Positions 1 through 8,970 of a stretch of DNA of 64,000 nt are shown one piece after another. Positions within the stretch are counted from its first letter, which is position 1; every line of letters starts with the position of its first letter. The notes beneath the pieces were generated by a model. The model made no database searches, was not told the origin of the DNA, and saw only the letters and a program-made list of their open reading frames with translations. Position numbers and translations under genes: made by a program. This DNA is from JAVBQJ01 sp031549115. GTDB lineage: Bacteria; Verrucomicrobiota; Lentisphaeria; Victivallales; Victivallaceae. The stretch is taken from contig JAVBQJ010000021.1 of the NCBI GenBank assembly GCA_031549115.1, positions 33,384-97,383 on the forward strand, written 5' to 3'.

Positions 1-267
1 GCCGAAGGAACGGCGCGGCGCAAACTCAGCTCGATTCAACTGATGCCGTCGTCCCGTTTCTGGCTTGCCGACGCCAATGCGGGCGATCCGTTATGGGAAG
101 CGTATGAGAATTATGCCAACAACATGGGCATTTCGCCGACCCGCCACGACAAGGGCTCGAACGTGCTGTATGTCGATGGCCACGGCGGCTTCCAGAATCC
201 GTATGATCTGGGACCGCAGGGAGTGCTGGTGATCAACCGCGACTTCTTCGGCTACAACGACAAATAA
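1..267 (+). CDS. C-terminal part of a prepilin-type pseudopilin (5' end outside the window)
   Basis: The frame is open from the first base to the TAA at 265-267, so this is the tail of a gene that begins upstream. It ends with the H-X9-DG signature of PVC-type pseudopilins (His, nine residues, then DG in NVLYVDGHGG), the same motif as in the three complete pseudopilins further right. Such proteins are thought to be type II secretion or pilus-like subunits anchored by an N-terminal helix, which is missing here. A strong hairpin terminator follows 15 bases after the stop, so this is the last gene of its unit. Family assignment rests on the C-terminal motif only. Confidence 0.75.
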   Translation, partial: AEGTARRKLSSIQLMPSSRFWLADANAGDPLWEAYENYANNMGISPTRHDKGSNVLYVDGHGGFQNPYDLGPQGVLVINRDFFGYNDK

Positions 268-281
268 CGCTGTGGCTGGAA

Positions 282-316
282 CAAAGAGCCGCTGCGGGTG
301 TCGCAGCGGCTCTTTG
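282..316. terminator. Perfect 15-bp hairpin terminator between convergent genes
   Basis: CAAAGAGCCGCTGCG (282-296) pairs perfectly with CGCAGCGGCTCTTTG (302-316) around a GGTGT loop. It lies 15 bases after the pseudopilin stop and 11 bases before the 3' end of the minus-strand ybaK gene, so it can serve both strands. Confidence 0.85.
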
Positions 317-326
317 CGTTTGTGCC

Positions 327-794
327 CTATACCAGATCGACCAGTTTGGCTCCGATGAAGTCCGCGAGGGTTTGCGGCGCGATCGCGATGCTCAGGCCGA
401 CTCTGCCGCCATTGACGCCGATGGTCTCGAAGAGGATCGCGGTTTCGTCGATAAAGGTCGGAAATTGCTTCTTCATCCCGATCGGCGAACAGCCGCCGTG
501 CATATAGCCGGTCAGCGGCAGCAACTGTTTCACCGTGATCATTTCGATGCTCTTCCGTCCGGCCGCGTGAGCCGCTTTTTTCAAATTCAGCGATTCGTTG
601 CCCGGGATTACGAACACGAAGTATTCCGGCCCCGGCGCCTGGGCCACCAGGGTTTTGAAGGTCTGCTCCTCCGGGATGCCGAGCTTATGGGCGGTGGATA
701 TCGCGTCGACATAGCCGTCGGAGACGTCGTATTCGAGCATCCGGTACGCGATTGCGGCGTTTTCGAGCAGCCGCAGGGCATTGGTTTTGGTCAT
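327..794 (-). CDS. ybaK: YbaK/EbsC-family Cys-tRNA(Pro) deacylase
   Basis: Predicted trans-editing deacylase that hydrolyses cysteine mischarged on tRNA(Pro), acting in the cytoplasm. The 155-residue product starting MTKTNALRLLE fits the usual 155-160 residues of the family and carries the typical core: AYRMLEYDV near the start, TFKTLVAQ, the conserved lysine in NLKKAAHAAG, and the GYMHGGCSPIGMKK segment of the substrate pocket. The ATG at 794 was chosen because the longer frame adds an arginine-rich stretch overlapping the upstream peptidase gene. It is the last gene of the minus-strand set and begins 11 bases after the M16 peptidase stop. Confidence 0.9.
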   Translation of the reverse strand: MTKTNALRLLENAAIAYRMLEYDVSDGYVDAISTAHKLGIPEEQTFKTLVAQAPGPEYFVFVIPGNESLNLKKAAHAAGRKSIEMITVKQLLPLTGYMHGGCSPIGMKKQFPTFIDETAILFETIGVNGGRVGLSIAIAPQTLADFIGAKLVDLV

Positions 795-805
795 GGTTTT
801 CCGGC

Positions 806-3313
806 TTATGCTTTCGCCACCGTTGCCACCGTGACGCCGACGGCGTCGGCGAAGCAACGCCGCAATGTCGCGTTGACCGCGGCGCAATCCAGGGCTTCCA
901 GCTCCTTTTCCTGCTTCAGCATCTCCTCGAAGCCGAGGCCGAAGTACTCCGAAAACATCGCGTTGGCCAGATAATCCGCGCCGTCTTCCCGGCGGCGGCG
1001 GAAGCGCACCTCCGTCGCCAGTTTGGCGGCGTCGAACTCCTCCTGCGTCAACCCCGTCTGCGCCAGATAATCCGCCTCCTGGCGCAAGAGCTCCGCCACC
1101 TCGGCCGATTTGGCATATTCACAACCCGCCGAAAACGCGAAAAAGCCCCGCTGCCAGCCGCAATACGCCGTCAACGACGTCGAATACGCCAGCGACCGCT
1201 CCTCCCGGATCACCCGGAAGAGATGCGCCGACAGGCCGTTTTCCGCTTGCAGCAGGAGCTCCAGCGTCAGCCGCTCCGGATCGTTCTCCGCCATGCCCGG
1301 CAGTATGTACATCACCCGGCACTGTTCGCGCGCCACTTCCAGTTCGGCGCTTTGCGGCTCTGCCGGAAACTCCGGCTCCGGCGGCGGCGCCAGCGTCTTC
1401 GGACTCCACGCGAGCGCCGCATTCAGCGCCGCGAAACGCTCCCGTGCCAGCGCCGCGTCGAATGCGCCGCCGATGCCGAACACCGTCTGCGCCGGATGCC
1501 ATAACCGGCGGTAAAAATCCCGCATGGTCTCGGGTTTCAGCTTTTTGACCGCTGCGACGTCGCCGCGCGGCAAGCCGAAAGGATGATTGCCGAACAACAG
1601 TTTGCGCGCCAGGTCGTCGGCGCCCACCGCCGAAGCTCCCCGGCTTTTCAGGCTCTCGATGAAATTGGCACATTCCCGCTTCAGCGACTGCCGGTCGAAG
1701 CGCGGCGCCGTCAGCAATAAATGCAGCATTTCCCATGCCGTCGACTCCGCCTCTTTCGGGGCATTCAAATGGATCATCAACGAGTTGACGCCGGGAGTGA
1801 TGTTCAACTCCAGCGCGTGCCGGTCGAGGTGTTCGGCCAGGGCGCTTTCGTCGAAGTCCCCGGCTCCGGTCGGCAGCGCCGCCGCCAGCACCTGCGTGAT
1901 GCCGTTGTTTGCCGTCGTCTCCCGGCTGCTTCCCCCCGGAAGCAGTACATACCAGTCGATGAGGCCGCTATGCTGATTGGAGCAGGTGATGACCGGCGCC
2001 GCCGTCCAGTCGCTTTCGCGCTTCAGCGTGCCCGCTTCGACCTCCGGAAGCGGCTGATTTTTTGCCGCGCGGTTTTCCGGCGCCATCCGGATCACGTTGG
2101 ATTGTTCGCGCCGCATGGCGCCGGCCAACAGTGTTTGCAGTTCTTCGGAGGTTACCGCCGCCAGCCGGGCATGGTAGGCTTCGGGCGAAGACGCCGTGCC
2201 GGTGGCCGCGATGGTTTCGGTCAGTTCGAACGCCCAGTCCCGGCCGCTCTTGAGGTCACGGCGGTCATCGGTGATCCGGCGCAGCTTCTCCTCCTCCAGC
2301 AATTCCGGGGTGAAGCCGGTGCGCGCCACTTCGGCCAGCTCGGCAAATATCGCCTCTTCCAGAGCCTCCAATTTGGCCGGTTCCGCCGCCGCCGCGAAGC
2401 CCATTACGCCGGGGCAGCCGAGCGGATAGGCGAAGGAACGGAACTGTACTGCCAACTCCCGTTCGCGCCACAGCTTGTGCACCAATACGCTGGAGGCATT
2501 CTGCCCCAGCAGGCCCGACAGCAGATCCGCCGCCGGAATGCACGGGTCCGACGCCTCCGGCAACCGGTAGACGATGCCGAGCCGCGCCACCGGGTCGGGG
2601 AACTGCAACGTGGTCACGGTCGCTTCCAGTTGCGGTCCGTCGAGCGGCAATACCGCTTCGGCCAGGAAAGAGCGCGGCCAGGATTCGACCCGCTTTGTCA
2701 GCGCATCCGCGATTTCATCCGGATCGACGGCGCCCGAAACCACGAAAAACACCCGCCCCGGCGTATAGCGGCGGCGGTGATAGTCCAACAGCATGTCACG
2801 AGTGACTCCGGCGATCAGTTCGCGGTAGCCGATGATCGGATGCCGCACCGGGTGCTTCTGGTAGGTGTTGACCCACAGCGCCTGTTCCAGCCGCAACCCG
2901 GGGACGTCGTCGCGCAAGTCGCATTCGCGCAGGATCACCTGGCGTTCGCTTTGAAATTTCGCCTCCGGAATCTCCGGGGCGCGCAGCATTTGCACCAGTA
3001 CGTCGAGCGCGGCGACGCAATTCGCCGACGGCAGTTCGGTGTAGAAGACCGTATGGGTGTAACTGGTGTAGGCGTTGAAATCGCCGCCGAGGCGGTTGAT
3101 GGTGCGGCTGGCGTCGTCGCCGGGGTAACCTTCGCAGCCTTGAAACAGCAGATGTTCCAGATAATGCGAGACGCCGCAGCCGAGCATTTCCGCTTCGTGG
3201 ATGCTGCCGGTGCGCACACCGGCGCATATCGTGGTCAGCTGCGCTCCCGGATGCTTATGCAGATACAATTCCATTCCATTCGGAAGTTGCCGGCGGATGA
3301 TTGATTCAGTCAA
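806..3313 (-). CDS. M16 (insulinase/pitrilysin-type) zinc metallopeptidase
   Basis: Two-repeat M16 peptidase of about 835 residues. The N-terminal repeat has the inverted zinc motif HxxEH as HYLEH (about residues 50-54) with a downstream glutamate in the ERQVILREC helix. The second half is a diverged, presumably non-catalytic M16 repeat (from about residue 430), as is normal for the family. No signal peptide is seen. The start is taken as TTG at 3313: it has AAGGAG six bases upstream and overlaps the previous gene's stop by 8 bases. An ATG at 3349 would lie further inside the neighbour and lacks such a site. Cotranscribed with the Minf_1886 gene and ybaK. The peptide substrate cannot be predicted. 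Confidence 0.9.
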   Translation of the reverse strand: MTESIIRRQLPNGMELYLHKHPGAQLTTICAGVRTGSIHEAEMLGCGVSHYLEHLLFQGCEGYPGDDASRTINRLGGDFNAYTSYTHTVFYTELPSANCVAALDVLVQMLRAPEIPEAKFQSERQVILRECDLRDDVPGLRLEQALWVNTYQKHPVRHPIIGYRELIAGVTRDMLLDYHRRRYTPGRVFFVVSGAVDPDEIADALTKRVESWPRSFLAEAVLPLDGPQLEATVTTLQFPDPVARLGIVYRLPEASDPCIPAADLLSGLLGQNASSVLVHKLWRERELAVQFRSFAYPLGCPGVMGFAAAAEPAKLEALEEAIFAELAEVARTGFTPELLEEEKLRRITDDRRDLKSGRDWAFELTETIAATGTASSPEAYHARLAAVTSEELQTLLAGAMRREQSNVIRMAPENRAAKNQPLPEVEAGTLKRESDWTAAPVITCSNQHSGLIDWYVLLPGGSSRETTANNGITQVLAAALPTGAGDFDESALAEHLDRHALELNITPGVNSLMIHLNAPKEAESTAWEMLHLLLTAPRFDRQSLKRECANFIESLKSRGASAVGADDLARKLLFGNHPFGLPRGDVAAVKKLKPETMRDFYRRLWHPAQTVFGIGGAFDAALARERFAALNAALAWSPKTLAPPPEPEFPAEPQSAELEVAREQCRVMYILPGMAENDPERLTLELLLQAENGLSAHLFRVIREERSLAYSTSLTAYCGWQRGFFAFSAGCEYAKSAEVAELLRQEADYLAQTGLTQEEFDAAKLATEVRFRRRREDGADYLANAMFSEYFGLGFEEMLKQEKELEALDCAAVNATLRRCFADAVGVTVATVAKA

Positions 3314-3701
3314 TGGATTCTCCTTCCCATTGCATGGGTCCGGCGGCATGCACCGGAGATTGGTATAAAATAACTCCGGGCAGTTGAAAGTCCTGAACGG
3401 AATCGCTTTCCTGGGTACTCAGAAGGCCCGCTTCCACCAGCGAAAAGACGATCTTGCCGACCGCCTCGGGGGTGTTTACGCCCCATTCGCCCAGCACGGC
3501 GTCGCCCCATTCGCCGAAATCCCGCGCCACCGCCACTTTGAATTGCTCCAGAACCTCCAGCGCGGTGACGTGGCGGGCGTTGTTCTGGCGCATCACCGTT
3601 TCCAGGACGACCTGGTGGACAAAGCCGTAGGCGTCCTCCGGATAGGCACCGGGGCGTTCCGCCAACTCATGGATTCTCTGTTCCAGCGATTCGTCGGTCA
3701 T
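3306..3701 (-). CDS. Minf_1886 family protein (PVC-restricted, unknown function)
   Basis: 131-residue soluble protein matching the pattern of the Minf_1886 / Plancto-Verruco family (TIGR04138 as I recall it): an N-terminal RIHELA..PGAYPEDAYGFVHQ segment, a central helix around HVTALEVLEQF, and the diagnostic GEWGVNTPEAVGKIVFSLVEAGLL. The function is unknown. The family is a taxonomic marker for Planctomycetes, Verrucomicrobia and relatives, and it supports the PVC assignment. ATG at 3701 was chosen because it lies just after the stop of the upstream phosphodiesterase; no good ribosome binding site is visible. The 3' end overlaps the M16 peptidase start by 8 bases, implying translational coupling. 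Confidence 0.8.
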   Translation of the reverse strand: MTDESLEQRIHELAERPGAYPEDAYGFVHQVVLETVMRQNNARHVTALEVLEQFKVAVARDFGEWGDAVLGEWGVNTPEAVGKIVFSLVEAGLLSTQESDSVQDFQLPGVILYQSPVHAAGPMQWEGESID

Positions 3702-3723
3702 AGATGGAAGACGAGCCTTTCGG

Positions 3724-4542
3724 TTACTTGGCCGGGACAAGTGCTTTTTTCAGGGCCGCGGCCCGGTTGGAGGTAACGGCCTCGACGCCATTTTCGACGT
3801 AATACCGGGCCAACGCTTCGTCGTCGATGGTCCATACCGCCAGCTTGAAGCCGGCTTCGCGCCACTGTTTGAACGCTTCCGGCGGCCATTTGGTGTAACC
3901 GGCCACATCCAATCCGGCCGCATTGCTGTCGTATCCGGAACGGATCAGCGCCTCGACACCGGGCTTGTACTCGCCGGTTTCCTCGTCGATTCCCCACCCG
4001 GCCAGCAGGTAGCCGGTATGTTCCGGCATCACCTCGGCGGCGCGCCTGACCTGATCGGGATGGAAGCTGATGATGGTGATCTGCTCGGGTTTCAATTCGG
4101 TTTCGTCGAGCAGCCGTTTTACCGCGTTGACCAATTCGGGGTTGTCGTCCTTCAGCTCGATATAAACCTGTTTGCCTTCGGGGACGGTGGCCAGCAAGTC
4201 GCGCAACAGCGGCATCGGCTCCCCGGCGAATTCCGGCGCCTTGTGGCTGCCCATGTCCAGTTTGCTCAACTCCGCCCAATCGGTTTGCCTGATCTCCAGA
4301 TCGGCGCCGCCGCCGGTGCGTTTGGTATTGCCGTCGTGGCAGATCACCACGTGACCGTCACGGCTGAGATAGACGTCGCATTCGACACCGTCGGCGCCGC
4401 GTTCCCAGGCCAGTTGAAATGCCTTCATGGTGTTTTCGGGCGCATCGGCGGATTCGCCGCGGTGGGAAATGAAATCGACCCCGTGGACGGCGGCAAAGGA
4501 ACCGGCGGCGACCGCGGCGGCTAAAAATTTCTTCTGCAACAT
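3724..4542 (-). CDS. Glycerophosphodiester phosphodiesterase family protein, exported
   Basis: Predicted GDPD TIM-barrel enzyme hydrolysing glycerophosphodiesters to glycerol-3-phosphate and an alcohol. The first 23 residues form a signal peptide (basic start, then an alanine/valine-rich core), so it acts in the periplasm. The family signature follows at once: ISHRGESADAPENT with the catalytic His-Arg, GADGVECDVYLSRDGHVVICHD with the metal-binding Glu-Asp and second histidine, then VYIELKDD, and a C-terminal LAVWTIDDEALARYY...GVEAVTSNR. Length (272) is normal. ATG at 4542 is preceded by AGGAG seven bases upstream. First gene of the minus-strand set, divergent from purA. Confidence 0.92.
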   Translation of the reverse strand: MLQKKFLAAAVAAGSFAAVHGVDFISHRGESADAPENTMKAFQLAWERGADGVECDVYLSRDGHVVICHDGNTKRTGGGADLEIRQTDWAELSKLDMGSHKAPEFAGEPMPLLRDLLATVPEGKQVYIELKDDNPELVNAVKRLLDETELKPEQITIISFHPDQVRRAAEVMPEHTGYLLAGWGIDEETGEYKPGVEALIRSGYDSNAAGLDVAGYTKWPPEAFKQWREAGFKLAVWTIDDEALARYYVENGVEAVTSNRAAALKKALVPAK

Positions 4543-4623
4543 GACCAATCTCCTGAAAACGGGTTAATTCGCACGAATCTCTTAAAAATACAACGGAAAT
4601 GCACATTTATCAACCCTTTGAAT

Positions 4624-4652
4624 TTGAAATAATGTAAAAAAGCAATTATGTT
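4624..4652 (+). promoter_or_regulatory. Probable sigma-70 promoter of purA
   Basis: TTGAAA (4624-4629) and TATGTT (4647-4652) are separated by 17 bases in an AT-rich patch between the divergent phosphodiesterase and purA genes. Spacing is ideal and the -10 box is one mismatch pair from consensus. Confidence 0.5.
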
Positions 4653-4694
4653 ATAGTTTTCAAGAATACAATAGTAAAAAACAGGAGTTGGGAA

Positions 4695-5969
4695 ATGCCG
4701 CTTGATATATTGGTCGGGACCCAGTGGGGCGACGAAGGCAAGGGGAAGCTGATCGACGTGTTGACGCGCGACATCGATATGGTCGTGCGGTTCCAGGGGG
4801 GCAGCAATGCCGGCCATACCGTCGAAATCGGCAGTGAAAAATACGTGCTGCACCTGGTACCGTCCGGGATTTTCCGTCCCGGTGTCGCCTGTGTGATCGG
4901 TAACGGCGTGGTGGTCGATCCGCTGGCGCTGGTGCGCGAAATGAAGGAGCTGACCGACCGCGGCCTCGATGTCCGGCAGATTCAGCTCAGCAGCAAGTGC
5001 CATTTGATTTTCCGTTACCACCAGCAGGCGGACGCGCTCAAGGAAGCCGCGCTCGGCCCCGGCAAGAAGATCGGCACCACCGGCCGCGGCATCGGCCCGG
5101 CGTACGCGGACAAGGCGTACCGTTGCGGCATTCGCGGCGGCGAGCTGACCAATCTGGAAGTGCTCGAAGCCAAATTCCGCGACCAGTCGGCGAAATACAA
5201 CAAGCTCTTTGCCGAAGCCGGCCTGGTAGAGCTGGACATCGATGCGGAATGGGCCAAAGTGCGCGAAGCCGCCGAATATCTGGCGCCCTTCGTCTGCGAT
5301 ACCGTCTATTCGGTCAATCGCGCTCTTGCGGCCGGGAAGCGGGTTCTGTGCGAAGGCGCCCAGGGCGCGCTGCTCGATATCGACCACGGCACTTATCCGT
5401 TTGTCACCAGCAGCACCACCACCTCCGGCGGCGCCTGCGGCGGCGCCGGTGTCGCGCCGAAGCACGTCGGTACGGTTTGGGGCGTGATCAAGGCCTATAC
5501 CACCCGCGTCGGCGAAGGTCCGTTTCCGACCGAATTGCACGATGCAGCAGGCGACGAGCTGCGCCAGATCGGCCGGGAATTCGGCGCGACCACGGGACGT
5601 CCGCGCCGCTGCGGCTGGTTCGACGCGGTGATCACCGGATACTCCTGTATGGTCAACGGCGTGGATAAATTGGCGGTGACCAAGCTCGACGTGCTGGATA
5701 CGCTGCCGGAGCTCAAGCTCTGCACCGCGTACGAATTGGATGGGAAGGTGATTCAAGAGGTGCCGGCGGAAGTCGATGCGTTGGGCCGTGTGAAACCGGT
5801 GTACGAATCGATGCCCGGCTGGTGCTGCTCGACCGCCGAAGCCCGCTCCTGGGAAGATCTGCCGGAAAATGCGCGCAAGTATCTGGCCCGGATGGCGGAA
5901 TTGGTGAGTTCCAAGGTGGCGATCGTTTCGGTCGGTCCGAAGCGCGAGCAGACCTTCGAAGTCAAGTAA
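4695..5969 (+). CDS. purA: Adenylosuccinate synthetase
   Basis: Catalyses GTP-dependent ligation of IMP and aspartate to adenylosuccinate, the first committed step to AMP. The N-terminus reads DILVGTQWGDEGKGKLIDVL, the glycine-rich GTP loop with the catalytic Asp and Lys; QGGSNAGHTV with the catalytic histidine follows. Further on are TTGRGIGPAYADK, the EGAQGALLDIDHGTYPFVTSS block and TGRPRRCGWFD, all diagnostic. Length (424 residues) is typical. AGGAG lies seven bases before the ATG. rodA and pepD follow on the same strand. Confidence 0.97.
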   Translation: MPLDILVGTQWGDEGKGKLIDVLTRDIDMVVRFQGGSNAGHTVEIGSEKYVLHLVPSGIFRPGVACVIGNGVVVDPLALVREMKELTDRGLDVRQIQLSSKCHLIFRYHQQADALKEAALGPGKKIGTTGRGIGPAYADKAYRCGIRGGELTNLEVLEAKFRDQSAKYNKLFAEAGLVELDIDAEWAKVREAAEYLAPFVCDTVYSVNRALAAGKRVLCEGAQGALLDIDHGTYPFVTSSTTTSGGACGGAGVAPKHVGTVWGVIKAYTTRVGEGPFPTELHDAAGDELRQIGREFGATTGRPRRCGWFDAVITGYSCMVNGVDKLAVTKLDVLDTLPELKLCTAYELDGKVIQEVPAEVDALGRVKPVYESMPGWCCSTAEARSWEDLPENARKYLARMAELVSSKVAIVSVGPKREQTFEVK

Positions 5970-6057
5970 ATCGTTCTTTTTTTGATTTTTGATTCCGGCC
6001 TCCGGTATTTCCAGATCGAAATGCCGGGGGCCGTTACGACTGCCAACGGTGTTGTCC

Positions 6058-7254
6058 ATGCGGGTACGGATCTTACAGAAATCGCCGGACTCAGCCGGCT
6101 TTTGGGCGCGTGTCGGCGCCTTTTTCGGCAGCTTCGACTATGGGCAGATTCTGGCGATTGCGGTGCTGCTGTGTTTCGGGCTGGTATTCATCCGTTCGAC
6201 CGGGGAGCAGGTCGGCACGGCGCAGTATCTGGGCTTTTTCTGGAAACAGCTCTCCTGGGTCGGGGTCGGCTTTGCCGCCTGGGTTTTTTTCGCGGTCAGC
6301 GACTACCGTAAACTGGAGCCGTTGAGTTGGCTGATCTATCTGGTGGCGATCGGACTGCTGATCGCGGTTTTGATCTGGGGGCCGCGCATCTACGACGCCA
6401 AACGCTGGCTCATTCTCAATTTCGGAGCATTCCGGCAACAGCTGCAGCCGTCGGAATTCGGCAAAATCGGGCTGATTCTGGTGCTGGCGTCGATCCTGGG
6501 CAACCATAACTTCAACATCGACCGGTGGCGTCATCTGGCGCTGGTGGCCGGAGTGGTCGCGCTGCCGTTCGCACTGGTGGTGGTCGAGCCGGACCTTGGC
6601 GGTTCGTTGATTTTCCTGCCGATTGCCGGTGCGATGATCTTCGCGGCGGGCTTGAAGTGGCGTAAAATCCTCCGGCTCGGCGCCGTGATTGCGGTTGTCG
6701 GTTCGGTGCTGGTCGCCAACGAATTGCTGCAGGTGGCGCCGCTGCTGCACGGTTATCAGAAAAACCGCATCCTCACCTTTATGAATCCGACCAAGGATAT
6801 CTCCGGGCGCGATTATAACTCCTACCAGGCGCGCCTCGCGGTCGGTTCGGGCGGGGTCCTGGGCAAAGGCATCGGGCAGGGCACCCAGAATGCGTTGGGC
6901 TTCCTGCCGCAGACCGTCGCCAACAACGACTTCATTTTTTCGGTGATTGCCGAGGAGACCGGGTTTGCCGGAAGCCTGCTTTTGATCGCGATGATGGGGT
7001 TATTGATTTACACGACGCTGCGGACGGCATGGATTGCCGATACACCATATGGGCGCTATCTGGCGGTGGGATTCGGGGTGATGCTGTTTATGCACACGTT
7101 CGTCAACATCGGAATGAGTGTCGGGCTGGCGCCGGTGAAAGGTACGCCGCTGCCGCTGGTCAGCTACGGCGGCAGCTTCGCAGTTTCCACCATGTCGATG
7201 CTGGGCGTGGTTCAGTCGATTTACCGTTGTTCAAAGCGAGAGGAGAAGTTATGA
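6058..7254 (+). CDS. rodA: RodA-type peptidoglycan glycosyltransferase (SEDS family)
   Basis: Integral membrane SEDS protein that polymerises lipid II during cell elongation. About ten hydrophobic segments are visible. Family landmarks: the KRWLILNFGAFRQQLQPSEFGK loop, VVEPDLGGSLIFLPI, RILTFMNPTKDISGRDYNSYQ, the AVGSGGVLGKGIGQGTQ region, FIFSVIAEETGF and the C-terminal PLPLVSYGGS. RodA rather than FtsW is favoured by the short ends and the QPSEFGK form. The ATG at 6058 (MRVRILQ) is the likely start, but no convincing ribosome site precedes it. The stop overlaps the pepD start as ATGA, so the two are translationally coupled. Confidence 0.9.
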   Translation: MRVRILQKSPDSAGFWARVGAFFGSFDYGQILAIAVLLCFGLVFIRSTGEQVGTAQYLGFFWKQLSWVGVGFAAWVFFAVSDYRKLEPLSWLIYLVAIGLLIAVLIWGPRIYDAKRWLILNFGAFRQQLQPSEFGKIGLILVLASILGNHNFNIDRWRHLALVAGVVALPFALVVVEPDLGGSLIFLPIAGAMIFAAGLKWRKILRLGAVIAVVGSVLVANELLQVAPLLHGYQKNRILTFMNPTKDISGRDYNSYQARLAVGSGGVLGKGIGQGTQNALGFLPQTVANNDFIFSVIAEETGFAGSLLLIAMMGLLIYTTLRTAWIADTPYGRYLAVGFGVMLFMHTFVNIGMSVGLAPVKGTPLPLVSYGGSFAVSTMSMLGVVQSIYRCSKREEKL

Positions 7255-8651
7255 ACTGGTTGGATTTTTTCGCTGAAATCTGTAAGATTCCGCACCCGTC
7301 CAAGCGGGAAGCCGCATTGGCGGCGTGGCTCAAACTTCAGGCGGAAACGGCCGGTCTTACGGCCCGTATGGATGCCAAAGGAAATCTGGCGATCGACCGC
7401 GAAGCGACTCCCGGTTATGAACGGCGGCCACGGGTGATCCTGCAGGCGCATATGGATATGGTGCCGCAGGTCCGTCCCGGTTTTTCTTTCGATTTTGAGC
7501 GTGACCCGGTGCCATGGCAGATCGACGGCGACTGGATTCATACCGGCGGGAAAACCACGCTCGGCGCCGACAACGGCATTGCGATCGCGTTGATGATGGA
7601 GCTGCTGCTCGATCCCGGAACCAAAGCCGGGCCGTTGCGTGGCTTGTTCACGGTCGAGGAGGAGATCGGTTTGAACGGTGCCGCCGAAGCCGATCCGGCC
7701 TTTCTCGAGGGCGACTGGCTGGTGAATCTGGACTCCGAAGACGACGCCAGCTTCTTTGTCGGCTGTGCCGGCGGCATGCGCCTCGGCGCGGAAATGCGTT
7801 TCCCGCTGGAGGCGGTTCCGGCCGGGTACCGTGGTGTCGCAATTGAAGTTTCCGGCCTGCCCGGCGGCCACTCCGGGGTCGACATCAACAAGAATCGCGG
7901 CAACGCCAACGCGATCATGCTCGATGTGCTCGCCCGGCATCCGGAAGTCCGGGTTGCCGAATTGGCCGGCGGCACGGTGGACAATGCGATTCCGCGCGAA
8001 TGCCGGATGACCGGCGCCGCTCCGGCGCTGCCGGATTTGGCCGCACTGGAAGCCGAATGGCGTCGAAAGCTCGGGGATAACGGGGAACAGCTGGCGATCC
8101 GGGCCGGTGAGGCGCCGCTTCCGGCGCAAGTGTGGGAGGCCGGTCGTACGAAAGCTTTTGTTGACGCGCTGCGTTCGATTCCGAACGAAGTGGTAAAAAT
8201 GAGCGGCAATTACCCCGGCGTGGTCGAAACTTCCGGTAATCTCGCCGCGTTCCGCACGGTCGCTCCCGGCGTGCTCGATATCAATACATCGCAGCGGTCG
8301 CTGATCGATTCGGAGCGCGAAAAACTGACCGCCGCCATCGCGGCCGCGTTGCGGAGTGTCGGCGCCGAATGCACTTCCGATAATTTTTACTGCGCCTGGA
8401 CGCCGCAGGCGGATTCGGCCCTGACCCGGGCCGCGGATGCGGTCTACCTGGAATTGTTCGGCCGCATTCCCGCCCATGAAATCATGCACGCCGGACTGGA
8501 AGCCGCCACCTTCGGCAGCCGCAATTCCCACTTACAGATGATCTCGGTCGGTCCCCTGATGCTCGATCCGCATTCTCCCTCCGAACGCGTCAGCATCTCC
8601 AGCACCGAACGCATCCGCCAATGGCTCTACTGTCTCCTCGCGCGGCGGTGA
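7251..8651 (+). CDS. pepD: Aminoacyl-histidine dipeptidase PepD (M20C family)
   Basis: Cytoplasmic zinc dipeptidase of about 466 residues hydrolysing Xaa-His and related dipeptides. Metal and catalytic motifs of the M20 fold appear in order: ILQAHMDMVPQ (first His and catalytic Asp), TTLGADNGIAIALMM (bridging Asp), FTVEEEIGLNGA (catalytic Glu pair), the lid region GLPGGHSGVDINKNRGNAN, and a C-terminal HAGLEAATF with the last histidine. AGGAG five bases before ATG 7251 fixes the start, and the gene overlaps rodA by four bases. A large palindromic element begins 19 bases after the stop. Confidence 0.93.
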   Translation: MNWLDFFAEICKIPHPSKREAALAAWLKLQAETAGLTARMDAKGNLAIDREATPGYERRPRVILQAHMDMVPQVRPGFSFDFERDPVPWQIDGDWIHTGGKTTLGADNGIAIALMMELLLDPGTKAGPLRGLFTVEEEIGLNGAAEADPAFLEGDWLVNLDSEDDASFFVGCAGGMRLGAEMRFPLEAVPAGYRGVAIEVSGLPGGHSGVDINKNRGNANAIMLDVLARHPEVRVAELAGGTVDNAIPRECRMTGAAPALPDLAALEAEWRRKLGDNGEQLAIRAGEAPLPAQVWEAGRTKAFVDALRSIPNEVVKMSGNYPGVVETSGNLAAFRTVAPGVLDINTSQRSLIDSEREKLTAAIAAALRSVGAECTSDNFYCAWTPQADSALTRAADAVYLELFGRIPAHEIMHAGLEAATFGSRNSHLQMISVGPLMLDPHSPSERVSISSTERIRQWLYCLLARR

Positions 8652-8670
8652 AGTGGCGGGCGATGGTCTT

Positions 8671-8944
8671 GGGGAAAAGAGAAGGGCCCCCTTTTGAGGA
8701 AAGGGGCTCCCTTCTCTCTTCCCCCTCAAACCTTTTTGTATCACGATTTATGGATTTGTTGCACAAATCCATAAATCGGAGCTTCAAAGATTGGGGTGCA
8801 TGCTTGACGGTCGTCCGGGAATTAATGTTCATTTTTTGCCCAACGAGGCAAAAAATTACGTTGAAAAGGTTTGGGGAGGTGGGGTGGAGGTTTGGAGGAG
8901 GGGCGGAACCCGTTTCCTCAAAACGGGTTCCGCCCCTCCTCCAA
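8671..8944. repeat. Nested palindromic element bounded by two related long hairpins
   Basis: A gene-free stretch filled with inverted repeats. Hairpin 1: 8671-8695 with 8700-8724 (about 24 bp, few mismatches). Hairpin 2: 8744-8758 with 8764-8778 (15 bp, perfect). Hairpin 3: 8831-8840 with 8847-8856 (10 bp, perfect). Hairpin 4: 8892-8915 with 8921-8944 (24 bp, perfect). The loop region of hairpin 1, TTTTGAGGAAA, is the reverse complement of that of hairpin 4, TTTCCTCAAAA, while the stems differ but still pair. Just inside, CCCCCTCAAACCTTTT (8721-8736) is partly complementary to 8864-8879. The whole thus resembles a miniature inverted-repeat element. It also separates convergent genes and could terminate both. 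Confidence 0.75.
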
Positions 8945-8970
8945 GTTCTCCCGCCCGCATGACCGGGCGC

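Noticed and set aside
4521..6059. Minus-strand open frame opposite purA
   Set aside because: purA is unambiguous on the plus strand; the antisense product is His/Arg-rich without motifs.
7029..7250. Upstream extension of pepD from 7029
   Set aside because: It would overlap rodA by over 200 bases; ATG 7251 has a strong ribosome site and matches family length.
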